A DNA stretch of 64,000 nucleotides, taken from the NCBI GenBank assembly GCA_011009095.1, contig VTPC01007978.1, forward strand, positions 126,086-190,085, written 5' to 3'. Positions within the stretch are counted from its first letter, which is position 1. Each line of letters begins with the position of its first letter. Origin of the DNA: Ignelater luminosus (lineage: Eukaryota; Arthropoda; Insecta; Coleoptera; Elateridae). The notes beneath the pieces are model-generated. The model was not told where the DNA came from. It searched no databases and saw only the letters and a list, made by a program, of their open reading frames with translations. Shown piece after piece: positions 11,447-23,710 of the stretch. A program made the translations under genes and the position numbers.

Positions 11447-12430
11447 CAGTGTGTCCAAGATAAGGATGCACAGCATGGGGATCTTGGAAACAGTAAGAGA
11501 TACAGGATCAGTTAAATGGGATGAAAGTTGGCTATTTATAGGACCTTTTTGTTGACGTTTGCAAAATCTAGATGTCTTGGATAGTTTCAGAGATATTTAA
11601 AAAAAATAGATTTCACGATTTTCGTTATAATTTTTTCTTTCCTTTATTTGAAGAGATATTGGAAAACTAAAACCACTTTACCATTGTCACTCTATTATAA
11701 TACGCTAACAAAATTCCTGTACAACGTTTCGGTTTTGAGTAACCATCATCAACCTCATGTTTTTAAATAGGCGGAAAAACAATTGAAAATTGTTTTGGAT
11801 AGCTCTTGTTGTCACGATTCTAATGATGTACACATGATAGGGTTATTTTGATTTCTTATGCTATAAATTAATGCCTTGGCCTGCACGATCACCTGATCTA
11901 ACACCGTTAAGATTTCTTTCCTCTGAGGTTATGTCAAGAATCATGTGCTCAACCAAAATTTTGAAGATGAACAACAATTATTACAATTGGTCACAGCAGC
12001 GTTCAACACAAAAACATCAAAACCAAAATAACCCTATGATGTTTATATCATTAGAATCGTGACAATAAGAGCTATTCAAAACAATTTTCAATTGTTTTTC
12101 CGCCTATTTAAAAAAATGAGGTTGAGGATGGTTACTCGAAACCGAAATGTTGCATAGGAATTTTGTTAGCGTATTTTGATAGAGAACAAAAAGTGGCAAC
12201 AGTAAAGTGGTTTTAGTTTTCCAATATCTCTTCAAATAAAGGAAAGAAAAAATTATAACGAAAATCGTGAAATCTATTTTTTTTAAATATCTCTGAAACT
12301 ATCCAAGACATCTAGATTTTGCAAACGTCAACAAAAAGGTCCTATAAATAGCCAACTTTCATCCCATTTAACCGATGCTGTATCTCTTACCGTTTCCAAG
12401 ATCCTGTGTATCCTTATCTTGGACACACTG
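11447..12430 (+). mobile_element. Long-arm foldback element with mariner remnant
   Basis: TA-flanked tips CAGTGTGTCCAAGATAAG (left, 11447) and its complement (right, ending 12430) open inverted arms of about 410 bp: 11447-11858 and about 12020-12430. The arms match almost throughout, including AAATCTAGATGTC-type, GGAAAGAAAAAATTATAACG-like and TTCAATTGTTTTTCCGCC blocks. Only about 160 bp lies between the arms, and it holds the transposase fragment. The tip and first 100 bp resemble the tips of the 6.7- and 8.8-kb MITEs (CAGTGTGTCCA, GTAAGAGATAC, TTGGCTATTT), so these are related lineages. The TA duplication and the remnant place it in Tc1/mariner. Confidence 0.85.
11865..11990 (+). pseudogene. 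Fragment of mariner transposase catalytic end
   Basis: The translation from about 11871 reads MPWPARSPDLTPLRF. This is the WPARSPDLTPLDFF block that carries the third catalytic Asp in many insect Tc1/mariner transposases, here with Asp replaced by Arg after a change of frame. Further similarity fades by about 11990. It lies exactly between the foldback arms, so the foldback derives from a formerly coding mariner. Confidence 0.7.
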
Positions 12431-12432
12431 TA

Positions 12433-15400
12433 TAGTATTACCATAGAATTCACAAACAAAAAAAATTATATGTACTCTTTTAGCTGCTAGACTTGAAGTA
12501 TCAAAAAGAGAGAAAAAATAAAATCATGCAAATAAGAATATGGTACAAAAGTGCAAAGAAATAATAGAAAATCCTAGAACCATTTTTAATGATTTTCAGG
12601 ATTAAAGAGGAAATTGGAATGAGCACATCGTTTGAAGATTGGTACAGGGACAAACAAATCCAGAAATGAATTCACCTGGAACAATCAATTTCTCTAATTT
12701 TCAGTTTAGCTAAAAGGAAAACTATTTTATTTCAAATGGATCACTCTGTATATTTTTCTTTTATACTTTATTTTATTATAAGAGTTGACAAAGCTGTTAG
12801 ACATAAAAAATAATAAATAAGCTGAGTTCGTTTCCATCTAGGTAATTTAAATATCATGAAAATTTATTAATCGGACTGGTCCTGGCCTGCCCCTCAAATA
12901 TAAACTTTTAAGTAGTGAGAATAACCATAAATATTACAGTTAAATAAATAACCTAGATATTGCTCCTTTAATTCACAATTACATGATTGCCTTGATACTT
13001 CTTCACAGCAAATACTGATATCATGTAAGAATAAAATGCCAAACTTATTTAAATTGCATTTAGCTATAGATAAAAATTATTTAAATTCATACTTTGCATA
13101 CATGCTTACTACTTTAATCCCAAAAGCGTAAAATTAAATATCTAAAATATTTCACCAATTCAAGTAAATTAACTTTGTTAATTACATTATTTTATGTATT
13201 GTTTTTTTCATAAATAAATTTGTAACAGTATTATGCAATAACCAATTTGCTTTTTTCTTCCTTAACTTTTAGAAAAACTAGGTAATATTGTTAATATAAA
13301 CTAATAATTCAGTTGTGTTGCTCCATACATAAAACATGTAGTATTATGTCTTAACACGTTCTTAACTATGCATAAAAATTACCAGCTTGAAGTCAATGCC
13401 TTGAATAGTTGGTTATTGCTTTATTTAAATTTTTAATGCGTTTGTGGGAATACCTTCAAGAAATATATAAACATAAGACATTTAAATACTAACAAAAAAA
13501 AAATAAATAAAATTCCATAGATGAATTTAGAAGATATTAGAAACGACTGGAAGAATTATCGACATGGTTCAATGAAAAGTCACTAAAATAACAAATTTTA
13601 GTTTTAACTACAAGTAACCAGTTTTAATTAAAATTCATTTGCGTAATTCTTAAAGATAATTAGAATTCGATGATATTGTTTAAATTAATAATTAGAATAA
13701 AAAAATGCAAGTATTTCAATTCCATGTTACGAAATGTTGATTTAAGCACATAAAAATTCCCTACAAACAAAAAAGATTCTCTATTCACAGATACCAATCA
13801 CATCCTGTACATTTCATTTCCATTAAAAAGAAACGTATTCTTTTCAATGATGGCATCTCTCAAAAACAGTCAGTTCAAAATATAATTTAAATAACAATAA
13901 GGTACATTTCAATTTAAATTATCATGTTCCTTTTTAAAAATTCAAATTCAACTATCCCCTAAAATGCTTGTGCAGAGTTAGTTATTAAAATATATGAATG
14001 TAGAAAAGATCATCTAGTCGCCTATGGAAACAAAAGTCTTCAATTTTTAAATAAAGAGCAAGTTTGAATTTTATTAGTTTATCTGAAATCAATTCTTGTA
14101 TTTTAAATTGAATTAATATAAACATGGATTACTATTTAAAATGTCAAATTGACTCTTCAATAATTTAATAATTTTGGCTCAAATTAAAAAGAACAACGAT
14201 GAACAATCTTATTGGTTGCTAAAAAGCCAATTTCAAATTTTAAAATGTCAAATTGTTTTTGAGGTTATGTTCTATTCAATTAGTAAGATATTGACAGGTA
14301 TGTGTATTTAATGCTTGAATATAGTTTTCACAGCTTCACTATAATAATAGGCCATAAACATTCTTTCATGTTGCAAGTAATTTAGTAATTTTAATGTTTT
14401 TAAAAAATTAGAAAAGTTCCTGCATATTGTTATGTAGTTCAGATGAACTGTAATAATAATATTTATAATTTACTTTTACCATTAGACAGAATGGTAATTT
14501 CTAGTGAGAGAAAACACAAATCATTGACTAATTCAATACTGTTACTACTCCAATATTGAAATTTCAGTAACCTTGCCTGTTTATAAATGTTTGACACCCC
14601 TATAACCAATAAAATTTTATTATTTCCATGAAAAGCTATTTAAATATAAATCATGTGATCATGCACAACCAACAATGTGCGAAAATATAGCAAATTAGTT
14701 ACAGTGCATGGCTGATTTTAAATATAATAAAAGCATCAAAAGCTTCTGTGCATTTTTTTAGCATATTATGTACTTTGTTTAAACTTTTAACATTTATACA
14801 TTAAAATAAACTACAAAACAATAAATAATATGCAGATTTCAATTGAAACCATACCAACATGCCCTAACGGAATCCAAAAAAAGAAAAGGGTGATAACATG
14901 AATATCACAAAAACAAGTTTAAAATTTTATTGTTCTTTAAAAAACAACTTCTTTGGCAAACTTCCAGATACAGGACAAAATAAAAGTGTCTAGTTGTATG
15001 AAATAAGATTTACAATTTATATATGAAATTGTAATTTCTTATCACTACAAATTATCACACTTTCATTTGATATTCATAAACCAATTTGATTAAGTTATCA
15101 ACACGATAACATCCTTTGAGGTAAATGATAGGTCAAGAAAACAACAACACGAATAATATTTTTATCAAATTCAATCCAAAACAATCAAACAAAAATAGTA
15201 AATAAATTATTACAGATTACATCTTGGCTATGTAATGGTTGTATACTAAATTTATTAATTTATTTACAACCGGTTTTAAAATAGACCAACTGTTATCCAA
15301 ATTTGATTGAACCACCACATTTTTACTAAAATGATAAATTGTACTAGTCATGAAAATTTAAATAACTTTCACTTTAGTTCTGTCTGGAAGTTTTTTACTC

Positions 15401-16383
15401 TTTTGATAGGGTCGAAGAATTAGTGGGTCAATCAATCAACCCTTTCAATGACACAAATTTGTAGGCTGACCACAATTACCCAATGACCTTCATATTTTTT
15501 TTCTCAATTGATATTTGAACACAATTCATAACACTTCCTTCTCTTTGAGAGATCAATTAGGTAAATTAAAACAGATTTTAATTAAACTATAACCCGCGAG
15601 TATTGGTTATTTTTGGTAGTCCTTTGGGTTTTCGATACTTAGAGACCTAATCTACTACAAAATCTTGTAGGGCGCACCTATCAAACATGATTACTTTTTG
15701 TATCTAACAGCAGGACAGAAATGACAGTGAAAACGAATTTCACTACTGGCAGACTTAAAAAATGTTTCACTGACCTGAATTGGACGATTTCGAGATAAGA
15801 ATTTAACATGCTTATTCACACAATAGCGGCCAGGACAGTTAAGGATAAATACGGCTAATTTATTAGCAAGTTTTTAACGTCCTTTAACAGGAACGAAGAA
15901 CGGATTACGAAATGTCAAAATGTTAAGAAAAACAATAATTAATGGATACTTACAGGGAAGGTCGCATTAAAATTGCCGCCCTATTACTTCAAAACACTAC
16001 TAAGAACATTGCTGATAAGATAACTGATAACGGGATAAGCTAAATATGCACTTATTACGCTATTTTTTTAGATCAGAATAAACCTCGAGCAAAAACGACC
16101 GTCCTTGTGACAATCAAAATGGCGGAACTGACGTAGCGATTACATTAAAAACGTTGCGCACACTCTAGCATTAACCAATCAAATTTATACGCGTTAAATT
16201 TGAAGTATTTAGAAAATGAAAATTGAAGTTTAATAGTTTTAATTGTTATCGAGATAAAAACAAAGGTTTGTCTTTGTTGTCAGATTCAATTAGCCCATTA
16301 ATTTTTTTGAGGTTATCAATTTAGAATGTCTTCTTTTTTTCTAGTTTACGTTGAAAAAAGAACTCTTGCATTTGTCTATAATG
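12433..16383. other. Long AT-rich intergenic/intronic stretch
   Basis: No open reading frame of note, no paired inverted ends and no RNA gene were seen over almost 4 kb. A less AT-rich patch at 15590-16200 includes CAAAATGGCGG near 16118, a YY1-like motif often found at animal promoters, so a transcription start nearby is possible but unsupported. Confidence 0.4.
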
Positions 16384-16430
16384 CAGTGGCGTAGTCCAAA
16401 ATTGTGTAACTGGACAAGCAAAAAAAATTA
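16384..16430 (+). mobile_element. Possible lone hAT terminus
   Basis: CAGTGGCGTAGTCCAAAATT has the CAGTGGCG start seen at the proven hAT end at 45266 and again near 61260. No complementary end or 8-bp duplication was found, so it is at most a solo end. Confidence 0.25.
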
Positions 16431-18490
16431 ATTATCATTTAATTAATGTGTTTTTTTATAGAATCTAAACTATTACCCCCTGAATGGAGAGATGTTATAG
16501 TATTTTTTAATAAACCAAAAGAGAACATCGCAAAAATCAATTATTAGTTGAACACCGCTTATCAATAAAAAAACCCGTCTCTTCCGCTTAAGTAGAGCTA
16601 ATATTATAAGTACTCAAGATTCTATTATTTTTCTATTTTCGGATTAAAAAGTAAAAGTTACAAACGTGTAGAAGGGTTATTTATGATTATGAATCATTGT
16701 GAAGAGACAAAGTATTTTACCTACCTGTTCAAAGTGCAAGAAAGTTTCTTTTAACATTAACTATCTTCATCCTTCATCTTTCATCTTCAGTAAGCAGTAA
16801 GCCTGTCTTTTTTCGAGATTATTATTATTAAGCAGGTATACAACTTTAGATTACCTCCCACGATGTTTACAACGTTTACTGCTTAATCCAAAAATGGTAA
16901 AATGATGAATTTTCTCAGTTATCCACAAATACAATGAAAAGAGCGGTTTTCATTATCTATTTAGAAGAAGCCTTTTGATATTTTGTAGTTTTTATACTGA
17001 CCTTCGTTTTTGATGAAACCCCAGCGTGTAGTGATGAAATCCCACCTATTAGTTTGCTCATGCGAAAAGAACTTTTCATGAACGCCGAATACGCGATCAT
17101 TTCGTCCCCTTTCCTGATAACTCGAATATTATACTATAAAAAATAAAATACATAGAATTCTGATTATGCAACATTTTTTCTTGATATATACCTACCTTTT
17201 ATAAAACCTGCTCACCACAAAACAATGTGTTAATGTGTAACTAATTAGGCTGCGGATATCGAAAGAAATTCTTCTAGTATCTGTTAGATAGAAAATGAAC
17301 GTGTTCTGCAACTTAAATACCTGTTTGAAATTAACAATGAAAACAAATAACCAATTTGCTTCAACACATACTTACCACGTGTACTTACAGTGTATTTTAA
17401 ATTATTACAAACGAGATTTATAACTTGTGCTTGATTTTTATAGAAAGAAACAGATCATATGTAGATACTTGCAAAATGATTGCACATGCATTCAAACTGC
17501 TGCGTTATATAATTATTTACGAGTATAATAAATACATAATATACAGTTTCAGAAACATCTTTATGTATTTCTACTGAACGACTACCACGTGGTTGCTGCA
17601 CACAACTACAGTTACTACAAAAAGTCTACGATTCTATATATTATTAAGTAATAAAGATATCTGCCAATACATACTAGATTTAAAAACTGATAACAATTCA
17701 CTGTTAAACAACCAGAAGGTACAAACTGTTTTACGAGTTCCACAAAACGAAGCTTTGTGATGAGTTTAGGATGAGGAGTGACGCATTGACAAGCGGTAAA
17801 GTGCGGTAAAGCACAACCAGTGTTGTTCCAAGACTTAAAATTTAAGTACTAGCAGGTACTAGATTCTAAATAAAAGTTGTATTTGATTGACATCACTTCA
17901 CTGTGTACTAAATATTAAAGGTTCCCATCAAAGGTACGTTCGTTTATGTTGTTCTTAAAACTCGGAGTGCTCCGCTTGTTGTAAAAGCTGTCCGTTTTTT
18001 GCGATCGAGTTAACGATATTGTAGCGTTCCTTTTTTACAGAACAGAGTGAAAGGTACAAACTCTTAATGCATCGACTGAAAACGTTGTGCGTTAGAAGTT
18101 TATGGAAGCACAAGCGGAGTTGTCAGTTGTCAATTGTTACAATTGTGTTAATTAAACAAATATACCTGCTTTAGTTTTGTAACAAAGCAGTCTAATTGGA
18201 ATTTAAATTAATTAAGATTATTTTTGAGGTTACGTCTACAACTTTATTTGTTTACGTTCTACGACTCCAGATCATGTACCGTTTCGTTCTTTTATTCTGA
18301 GAAACTTTGTTTACTCTCTGTACCACGTGATCATTCGCTCCACTCGCAACACTGTAGCTCCTAAACAGAAAACCGAACGTACAGCTTTTGCCAAATCAAA
18401 TGAGAATTTGAAGGATCTAAAGCTCTTAATAACTTTTGCGCATTGTACGTTTCTATTACAATAAATAAAAAGATAAATTGTTTAGATGCG
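16431..18490. other. Intergenic/intronic, nothing recognised
   Basis: Mixed AT-rich sequence without supported genes. 17930-18360 is slightly richer in CpG and lacks repeats, but no exon could be identified. Confidence 0.4.
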
Positions 18491-18496
18491 TGTTTT

Positions 18497-18597
18497 CTTA
18501 AATTTACAATACATATTACAATAAAAATCTGTAAAGTACAGTAATTATCATACAATCTAAATTCAGATTCTCATTTAATTTGACAAAGACTGTACCT
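18497..18597. repeat. Dispersed repeat, shared with 57917-58017
   Basis: About 100 bp that begins TAAATTTACAATACAT and ends TTTGACAAAGACTGTAC. A clearly related copy occurs at 57917-58017 in the same orientation. The outer end, read inward, is TACAGTCTTTGTCAAATT, like a Tc1/mariner tip beside a TA. The block CTCATTTAATTTGACAA also occurs near 260 in the first mariner. It is probably the end of a non-autonomous element. Confidence 0.6.
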
Positions 18598-18795
18598 CAA
18601 GAAATGCTCAAGAAGCGCTCGACGTTTATAAGGTCGCCACTGTTGCCACTTCTCCAAAAGTGGCAAGTATTTAAAGCAATCTGAATATTTTATTTAAAAA
18701 AAGGTTAATCACAAATTAACTACGGAATCTCAAATTGTACTAGATTTTCTGTTGAGGTACTAACGTATCAAGTTTTTTTCATTTGTATTAGATCT

Positions 18796-19338
18796 TAGAG
18801 ATGTGTCGTTCGTGACCGAATTGGTTCAGTGAATCGGCTCCGAGCAGTGAACGAAACGAACCGGTTCCGAAAACTCACACAAATCGGCTCTCGTCAAGTT
18901 TACATAAAGGTTTTGTGGTTTTGAGAAGACTTCTAAAATGATTTTGAAATTCACATCGCTTTATTATAACTTTTTGTTGTTTTTATAACAATTCTGTTTA
19001 TAATTAACTGCAGTCATTACAATAAATAATTTTTTTAATAAATTTTTTTATTTAAAAAAAGTTAAACATGGATCCACTCTTTTATACATTTCAATAAGAA
19101 ATAGTAAGGTAAAAACAATTAAAACATAGCAGTGTGCAAATAAAGTCTAAAGAGCGGAAATAGACCGTTGGATAAACACTCTACTGCTTTATTTCTGGAA
19201 GTTCGTTCTTTGGTTCGCTGAATGACGAAAGCCATTCTGAACCGATGAACGACTGAGCCGGTTTACTGAATCGGTTCAGCAAGCTGAGCCAGAACCGTTG
19301 AGCTAATTCACACAAATGAGCCGATCCGACCATCTCTA
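18796..19338. mobile_element. hAT-like non-autonomous element (MITE)
   Basis: The ends TAGAGATG (left) and CCATCTCTA (right) are inverted. Both end regions are unusually GC-rich and full of CGGTTC/GAACCG and CGGCTC/GAGCCG blocks, while the middle is AT-rich. The tip form suits hAT MITEs. I could not find a matching 8-bp target duplication, so the exact boundaries are uncertain. It has no coding capacity. Confidence 0.5.
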
Positions 19339-20295
19339 GCACACAGTCAAGGATCGGAAAGGATGGGTGATTGGAAACTTTTCATTCAAAACATGTCCGG
19401 TCTGGTCAGGAGTGAAGTGTGGAGCGTCTGCAGGTCGACTCCGTCGTCGGTCCGGTCTCCAATTCTCTGCCGACTTCACCGTCACCGCAGGTGTAAAGGC
19501 AACCACGCCGAGCGCGCCCACTCATACTACGAGTACACCGCAACTCCCCTCGGTCATCTTCTCTCTTGATTGTCAAAACCGTTTATGCAACATCTCTCAT
19601 CTTTGCCATGTCAAAAAGTAACCTTTAGTGTTGGAGCACCGAAACATAAATTTCTCAATAGAACTGTAAAAAGTTCTTAATCCTAATAACCTGTAGTATT
19701 GTTCCTACATTTAATAAGTATTAAGCCCCCCATGTTTTATGAATTCTCAGTAGATTTCTTTTGTTCAGTCCAACGCTGATAACCTACTTCATGATCAATG
19801 CATCGTCCTTTATCAGGACCGCCCCTAACCACCTGAACGCCCGCGTGCAAAACCGACTGTGCCACCCCCACCCCATCCTCTGTCCTTGACTATGCTCTTA
19901 CGAAAAACTTTTAGTGTTGTTACATATGAGTGTGTAGAAAAGTAAAGAAATACTTTACAAAGTCAAATAATTTATTACCATTACATGTTATTATGACGTA
20001 AAATTTTCAAAAATCAATGTCAATGTCAAACTCCCGGCTCTCACTCATCTATTGTACCAAATGTGGGTTCTTTGTAATTGTACCCACTTTTGTTAAGATG
20101 GTTCGAACCTGTAGGCGTTTCGCATCTTAATTCTGATAAATGCCAATACGTAGCGTTGTTATGAGATAATTGACAAAGTCAGTTGATTGTGATACAAGGT
20201 ACCGACACCAAACAAAAAACGATCGCAAATTGGCTCATTAACAGTCCCCCCCCCCGCTAGAGGCGCTGTTATTCGACGTTAAACAAAGCCAGTTT
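19339..20295. other. GC-rich patch and spacer, origin unclear
   Basis: 19380-19560 and 19810-19900 are markedly GC-rich compared with the surroundings. Open frames of 60-84 codons exist on both strands at 19336-19621 but overlap each other, lack recognisable domains and show no clear splice sites, so none is called. Near 20175-20230 a stretch with AAAAAACGATCGC partly repeats sequence found in the following mariner remnant. Confidence 0.3.
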
Positions 20296-20299
20296 ATTG

Positions 20300-20747
20300 T
20301 ATCAACTGAAAAACGATCGCTTGTTTTTTCCGTATTTCTGAACATGTAGCAACCATAGGTTTAGAGGATCGAAGAACTGTGAACGCTGATTAGTACACAA
20401 CAATTTGTTTGCCGGAAGCCCTCGGCGAAATTAGTAAAAACATTTCAAATTGGTGCATCCTTCTTTACCATGACAATGCAAGTGCCTGCACAGCTTCACA
20501 AACTGTCGACTTTTTAGCCAGTGAAAAAGTGAAATTGATGTCGCATTGTCCATATTCACCTGATCTAGCTCCAAATGACTTCTTTCTGTTTCCGACAACC
20601 AAAAACAAGATGCGTAGTGAGCGTCATTCTTCACCTGCAGCAGCCGTTGAGGCATTTAGGCAACTGGTTTCTGATTGGTTCGAGCGTAAGCAAAAGTGTA
20701 TTGGTGTAAGGGCGAATAATTTGAAAAACAATAAAGCCATTCACTAA
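20300..20747 (+). pseudogene. DD34D mariner transposase, C-terminal remnant
   Basis: The translation from about 20310 gives KTIACFFRISEHVATIGLED, then RRTVNAD, a stop where Trp is expected, YTTICLPEALGEISK, and LYHDNASACTASQTVDFL with the second catalytic Asp (near 20470). SPDLAPNDFFLFP (near 20550-20590) carries the third. I count 34 residues between those two Asp residues, the mariner DD34D spacing. It ends VRANNLKNNKAIH and stops at 20747. The N-terminal HTH and first catalytic Asp are missing. It resembles the SETMAR-type mariners common in insects. No TIRs were located. Confidence 0.85.
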
Positions 20748-23087
20748 ATTGTATCTGTGTTTTTCTTAACCATTTGCAGAAATGTTTCTAGCAAGCCTCG
20801 TATTTACTGATTAATGAGAATGCATGAACCTGACGAGATCGCTGTATTTGCCGCCTCCCTGAACGTACCGCCAGCATGCGGTGCATGCCCTGCACGCCCG
20901 CTTAGGGCGAGCCTGTCCTTTGTTGTAAAGCTAAAGATTGGAAGATTTTCAATTTTTGACCATTCGTGGAGTCGGGTACTGATCATGGGAAGTATTCTTG
21001 ACATTGAATACAAATAGGCAAAGGTGAACTATATTCTATAAAAATTTCAAAAAATTATAAACAGTTAACGTTTACAAAATAATACAGTAAGTTATAGGAA
21101 CTTCATCTAAAAGGCAGAATATACAAACTTGTGCTGATATTCCTATAGAAAATGTAGTTAACAAATTTTAAGTGATATAATCAGTGCGAGATTTGAACAT
21201 TTATTGTGATGACATAGTTAATAAAATCAATTATTTTTAGTAATTCTGAAATTTATAATTTTATTTATTACTATTTCAAATTTATATTTTTTGAAATTTT
21301 AAATGTTGGGATAATTAATTGGATATAACTTTTAAACTAATTATCATAGCGACTTCCGGTCTTCGCTGAAACATTTCCTTTTTAATGTCTTTCGAACAAG
21401 AGTAAATTTAAGTAGGGTTGCTATTTGGCAATTTCGATATAACTCCACCCTCTCCCCCCTCTTATACATAATGAAAATTTTGTTACTTTCAAAATGTAGT
21501 ATTTTTAGTCCTAAAAGGTCCCTGAAATTTTTAGAAATATATACCTTTCCGCTTAGAAATTACGAGGCCGTTCCGGGACTTTTTCCGGACCCTGTATAAC
21601 GTGTATAACTAAACCCGTTCGGGAATTTGATCGTAAAAATTTAAGAGGTATAAAGTACCTACATATGTGTCGGATACATTCAATTCTGTTTGTTTATTTA
21701 TCTTTTCACTAAAAAAAAAGCTATTAATTCATTGAAAACATTATTGATAGACTATAGTTGTTATTAAATTTATTGTAACGGAATTAAACTTTTTAAATAA
21801 GAAACTGATGTATGCGCGCAATATCTTCACAAAGTAAATATGTAATACTTTAGAATTCACGTAATTTTCTTTCTTTTTGCAATCGATCTCCCTAAAATAT
21901 TTTATATTCACCAGTCACCTGAATTAACTTTGTTTATTGTTGAACACTTCTCCGAATGAGGAAGAGATATTTGCTTCTTGCATAATTTGCAACTCGTACT
22001 AGATGTTTTATCACCAACTGTCACTTCATTTTTTATAAAATATTTTCAAAAGGTACTTTTTCCCTGTACAGAGGTCATGTTTTATTAGGGATAAATCGTT
22101 ATAGAGCCTAATATTTTCTATGGCAAATTCTCTACGAAACCAAACCTGCTGTACAGATATTGTGCTGTAGTTACTTCCAGAGAATATGTTACTTCTGTCA
22201 CAATTACTTTTCCATTCAAATTTTAAAATGGGAATGGGTGAATAAGAACAATAAGAAAAAGACTATAAATCTTTCAAAAGGAATCGCTGTAATTTCAACT
22301 GTATATTCATGAAACAAGCATTCTTTTACCAGATAATGCAGTTTCTGTCAATATTAAAATTATTTATTGTACCTAATTTTGTTAATTCCTTTCCTTGAGA
22401 ATTCATTCATTCATAATCGATGTAACGGTAGTTTAAAAGTATTTAAGAATAGTGAGATTTTCTAAAACTAGTCCTTTAAATAGTTTCTTTTTGTTCTCAT
22501 TGTTGGTAAAGCACACCTTTGTTAAGAGCGCGGTTTTGACGTTAGAATATAGTAGATGGCAGCACCGTCAAAAATCGAGTAAATAGTTTTTTATGATCAG
22601 ATCATTTATTACTAACTCAAAGTTTCTAGAAAGAAGTCTACGAATGCTGCATACATGTACCTTCGTCAATGGCCAATAAAAATCTTGATTCAGGGTCTAT
22701 CAGCTAAGAAAAACAATACTTTTGTGGAGAATAACTTGTCTTATTATTTTAAATTTTAAACATAATACTGAAAAAAAAGTATCCATTTACTTGCCTTACT
22801 GTAACAACTACCTATCCTGAAAAGTTTGATGCATTTGAATTAGAAAGAAAGATACTAGTTAGAAAACACAAACATTCAATTATTGGGAAGTAACAGCAAT
22901 TGACGAATGCAATGCACAATAATGGAAACTATGAAAAGTATTATAATTTTAGTTCATCTATCTTCAAAGAGATGGCACTACTGTTTTGCAAGTTATGATA
23001 AGATTACATAGGGGAGGATTGTCAGCCATATGGATTTTAAATCTCGCGCTATTTTTAACCTTTCAATATATGATTGGATCAGCAATA
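20748..23087. other. Intergenic/intronic with one mariner-type tip
   Basis: Mostly AT-rich. A short GC-rich patch lies at 20830-20920. At about 21565-21597 the sequence GGACTTTTTCCGGACCCTG beside TA looks like a right tip of a Tc1/mariner-type element, but no left partner was found. Nothing else is supported. Confidence 0.35.
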
Positions 23088-23275
23088 GACGACATGCATT
23101 TTGGGGGTACAACGATCTGTCTCTTTTTTATAAACCATTTCTCTTATCTTTATTAATTGAAGTATTGTATTAATAAATTAAAATAACCTAGATTAATAAA
23201 ACATGAAAAACATGGTTTGTAATTAGTAAAAAAGAGACAGATAGTAACCCCAGGGTAGGTCACATGCACGTTTTC
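23088..23275. repeat. Short inverted repeat (hairpin or MITE relic)
   Basis: The arms contain ATCTGTCTCTTTTTTATA (near 23120) and, on the other strand, ATCTGTCTCTTTTTTACT (near 23230), with CATGCA/CATGTG further out. About 90 bp of AT-rich sequence separates them. Confidence 0.4.
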
Positions 23276-23589
23276 TATTCAAACTTTGATTATATCAAAG
23301 AATTCAAGTAATTCTTATAGGACTTTAGGTCCTTGTTAGACAAATAACAACAATGACAATCCATAAGGTGCATTTTATGGAAAAGTCTGATATTTTTATT
23401 TCCTGTTTTTACATTATTTGGTATTTTTCTTTATTAACTAAGTAGTTTATTATAAACAAAATATTTTCATTATATATATAATTTAGTTTATTATGTTATA
23501 TAATAACGTTGGTGTATTTATATACCTACCTGGATGGGAAAAGTAATAAATACCATTAGCATCAACTAGTAATGGATAAATTTTAATTT

Positions 23590-23710
23590 TCAAAGGTCAG
23601 TGAAATTTCCTTTGAAAAATTTCAAATTTCAGGAAATTTTGAAATTTATATAAAATTTCTGAAATTTATGAAAAATATCGAAATATTTGAATAATTTCCA
23701 TAAATACAAT
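23590..23710. repeat. GAAATTT-rich low-complexity cluster
   Basis: The motif GAAATTT or its complement AAATTTC recurs many times in about 120 bp, making several overlapping small palindromes. It is simple-sequence in nature. Confidence 0.6.

Noticed and set aside
16110..16135. CAAAATGGCGGAACTG as a gene start
   Set aside because: The ATG frame closes after four more codons. The YY1-like motif alone does not establish a promoter.
19425..19445. CTGCAGGTCGACTC resembling a cloning polylinker
   Set aside because: The match to vector sequence does not continue on either side, so contamination is not supported.
19336..19621. Overlapping open frames of 61-84 codons on both strands
   Set aside because: They arise from GC-rich composition without stops. 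No domain, start context or splice sites favour one strand.
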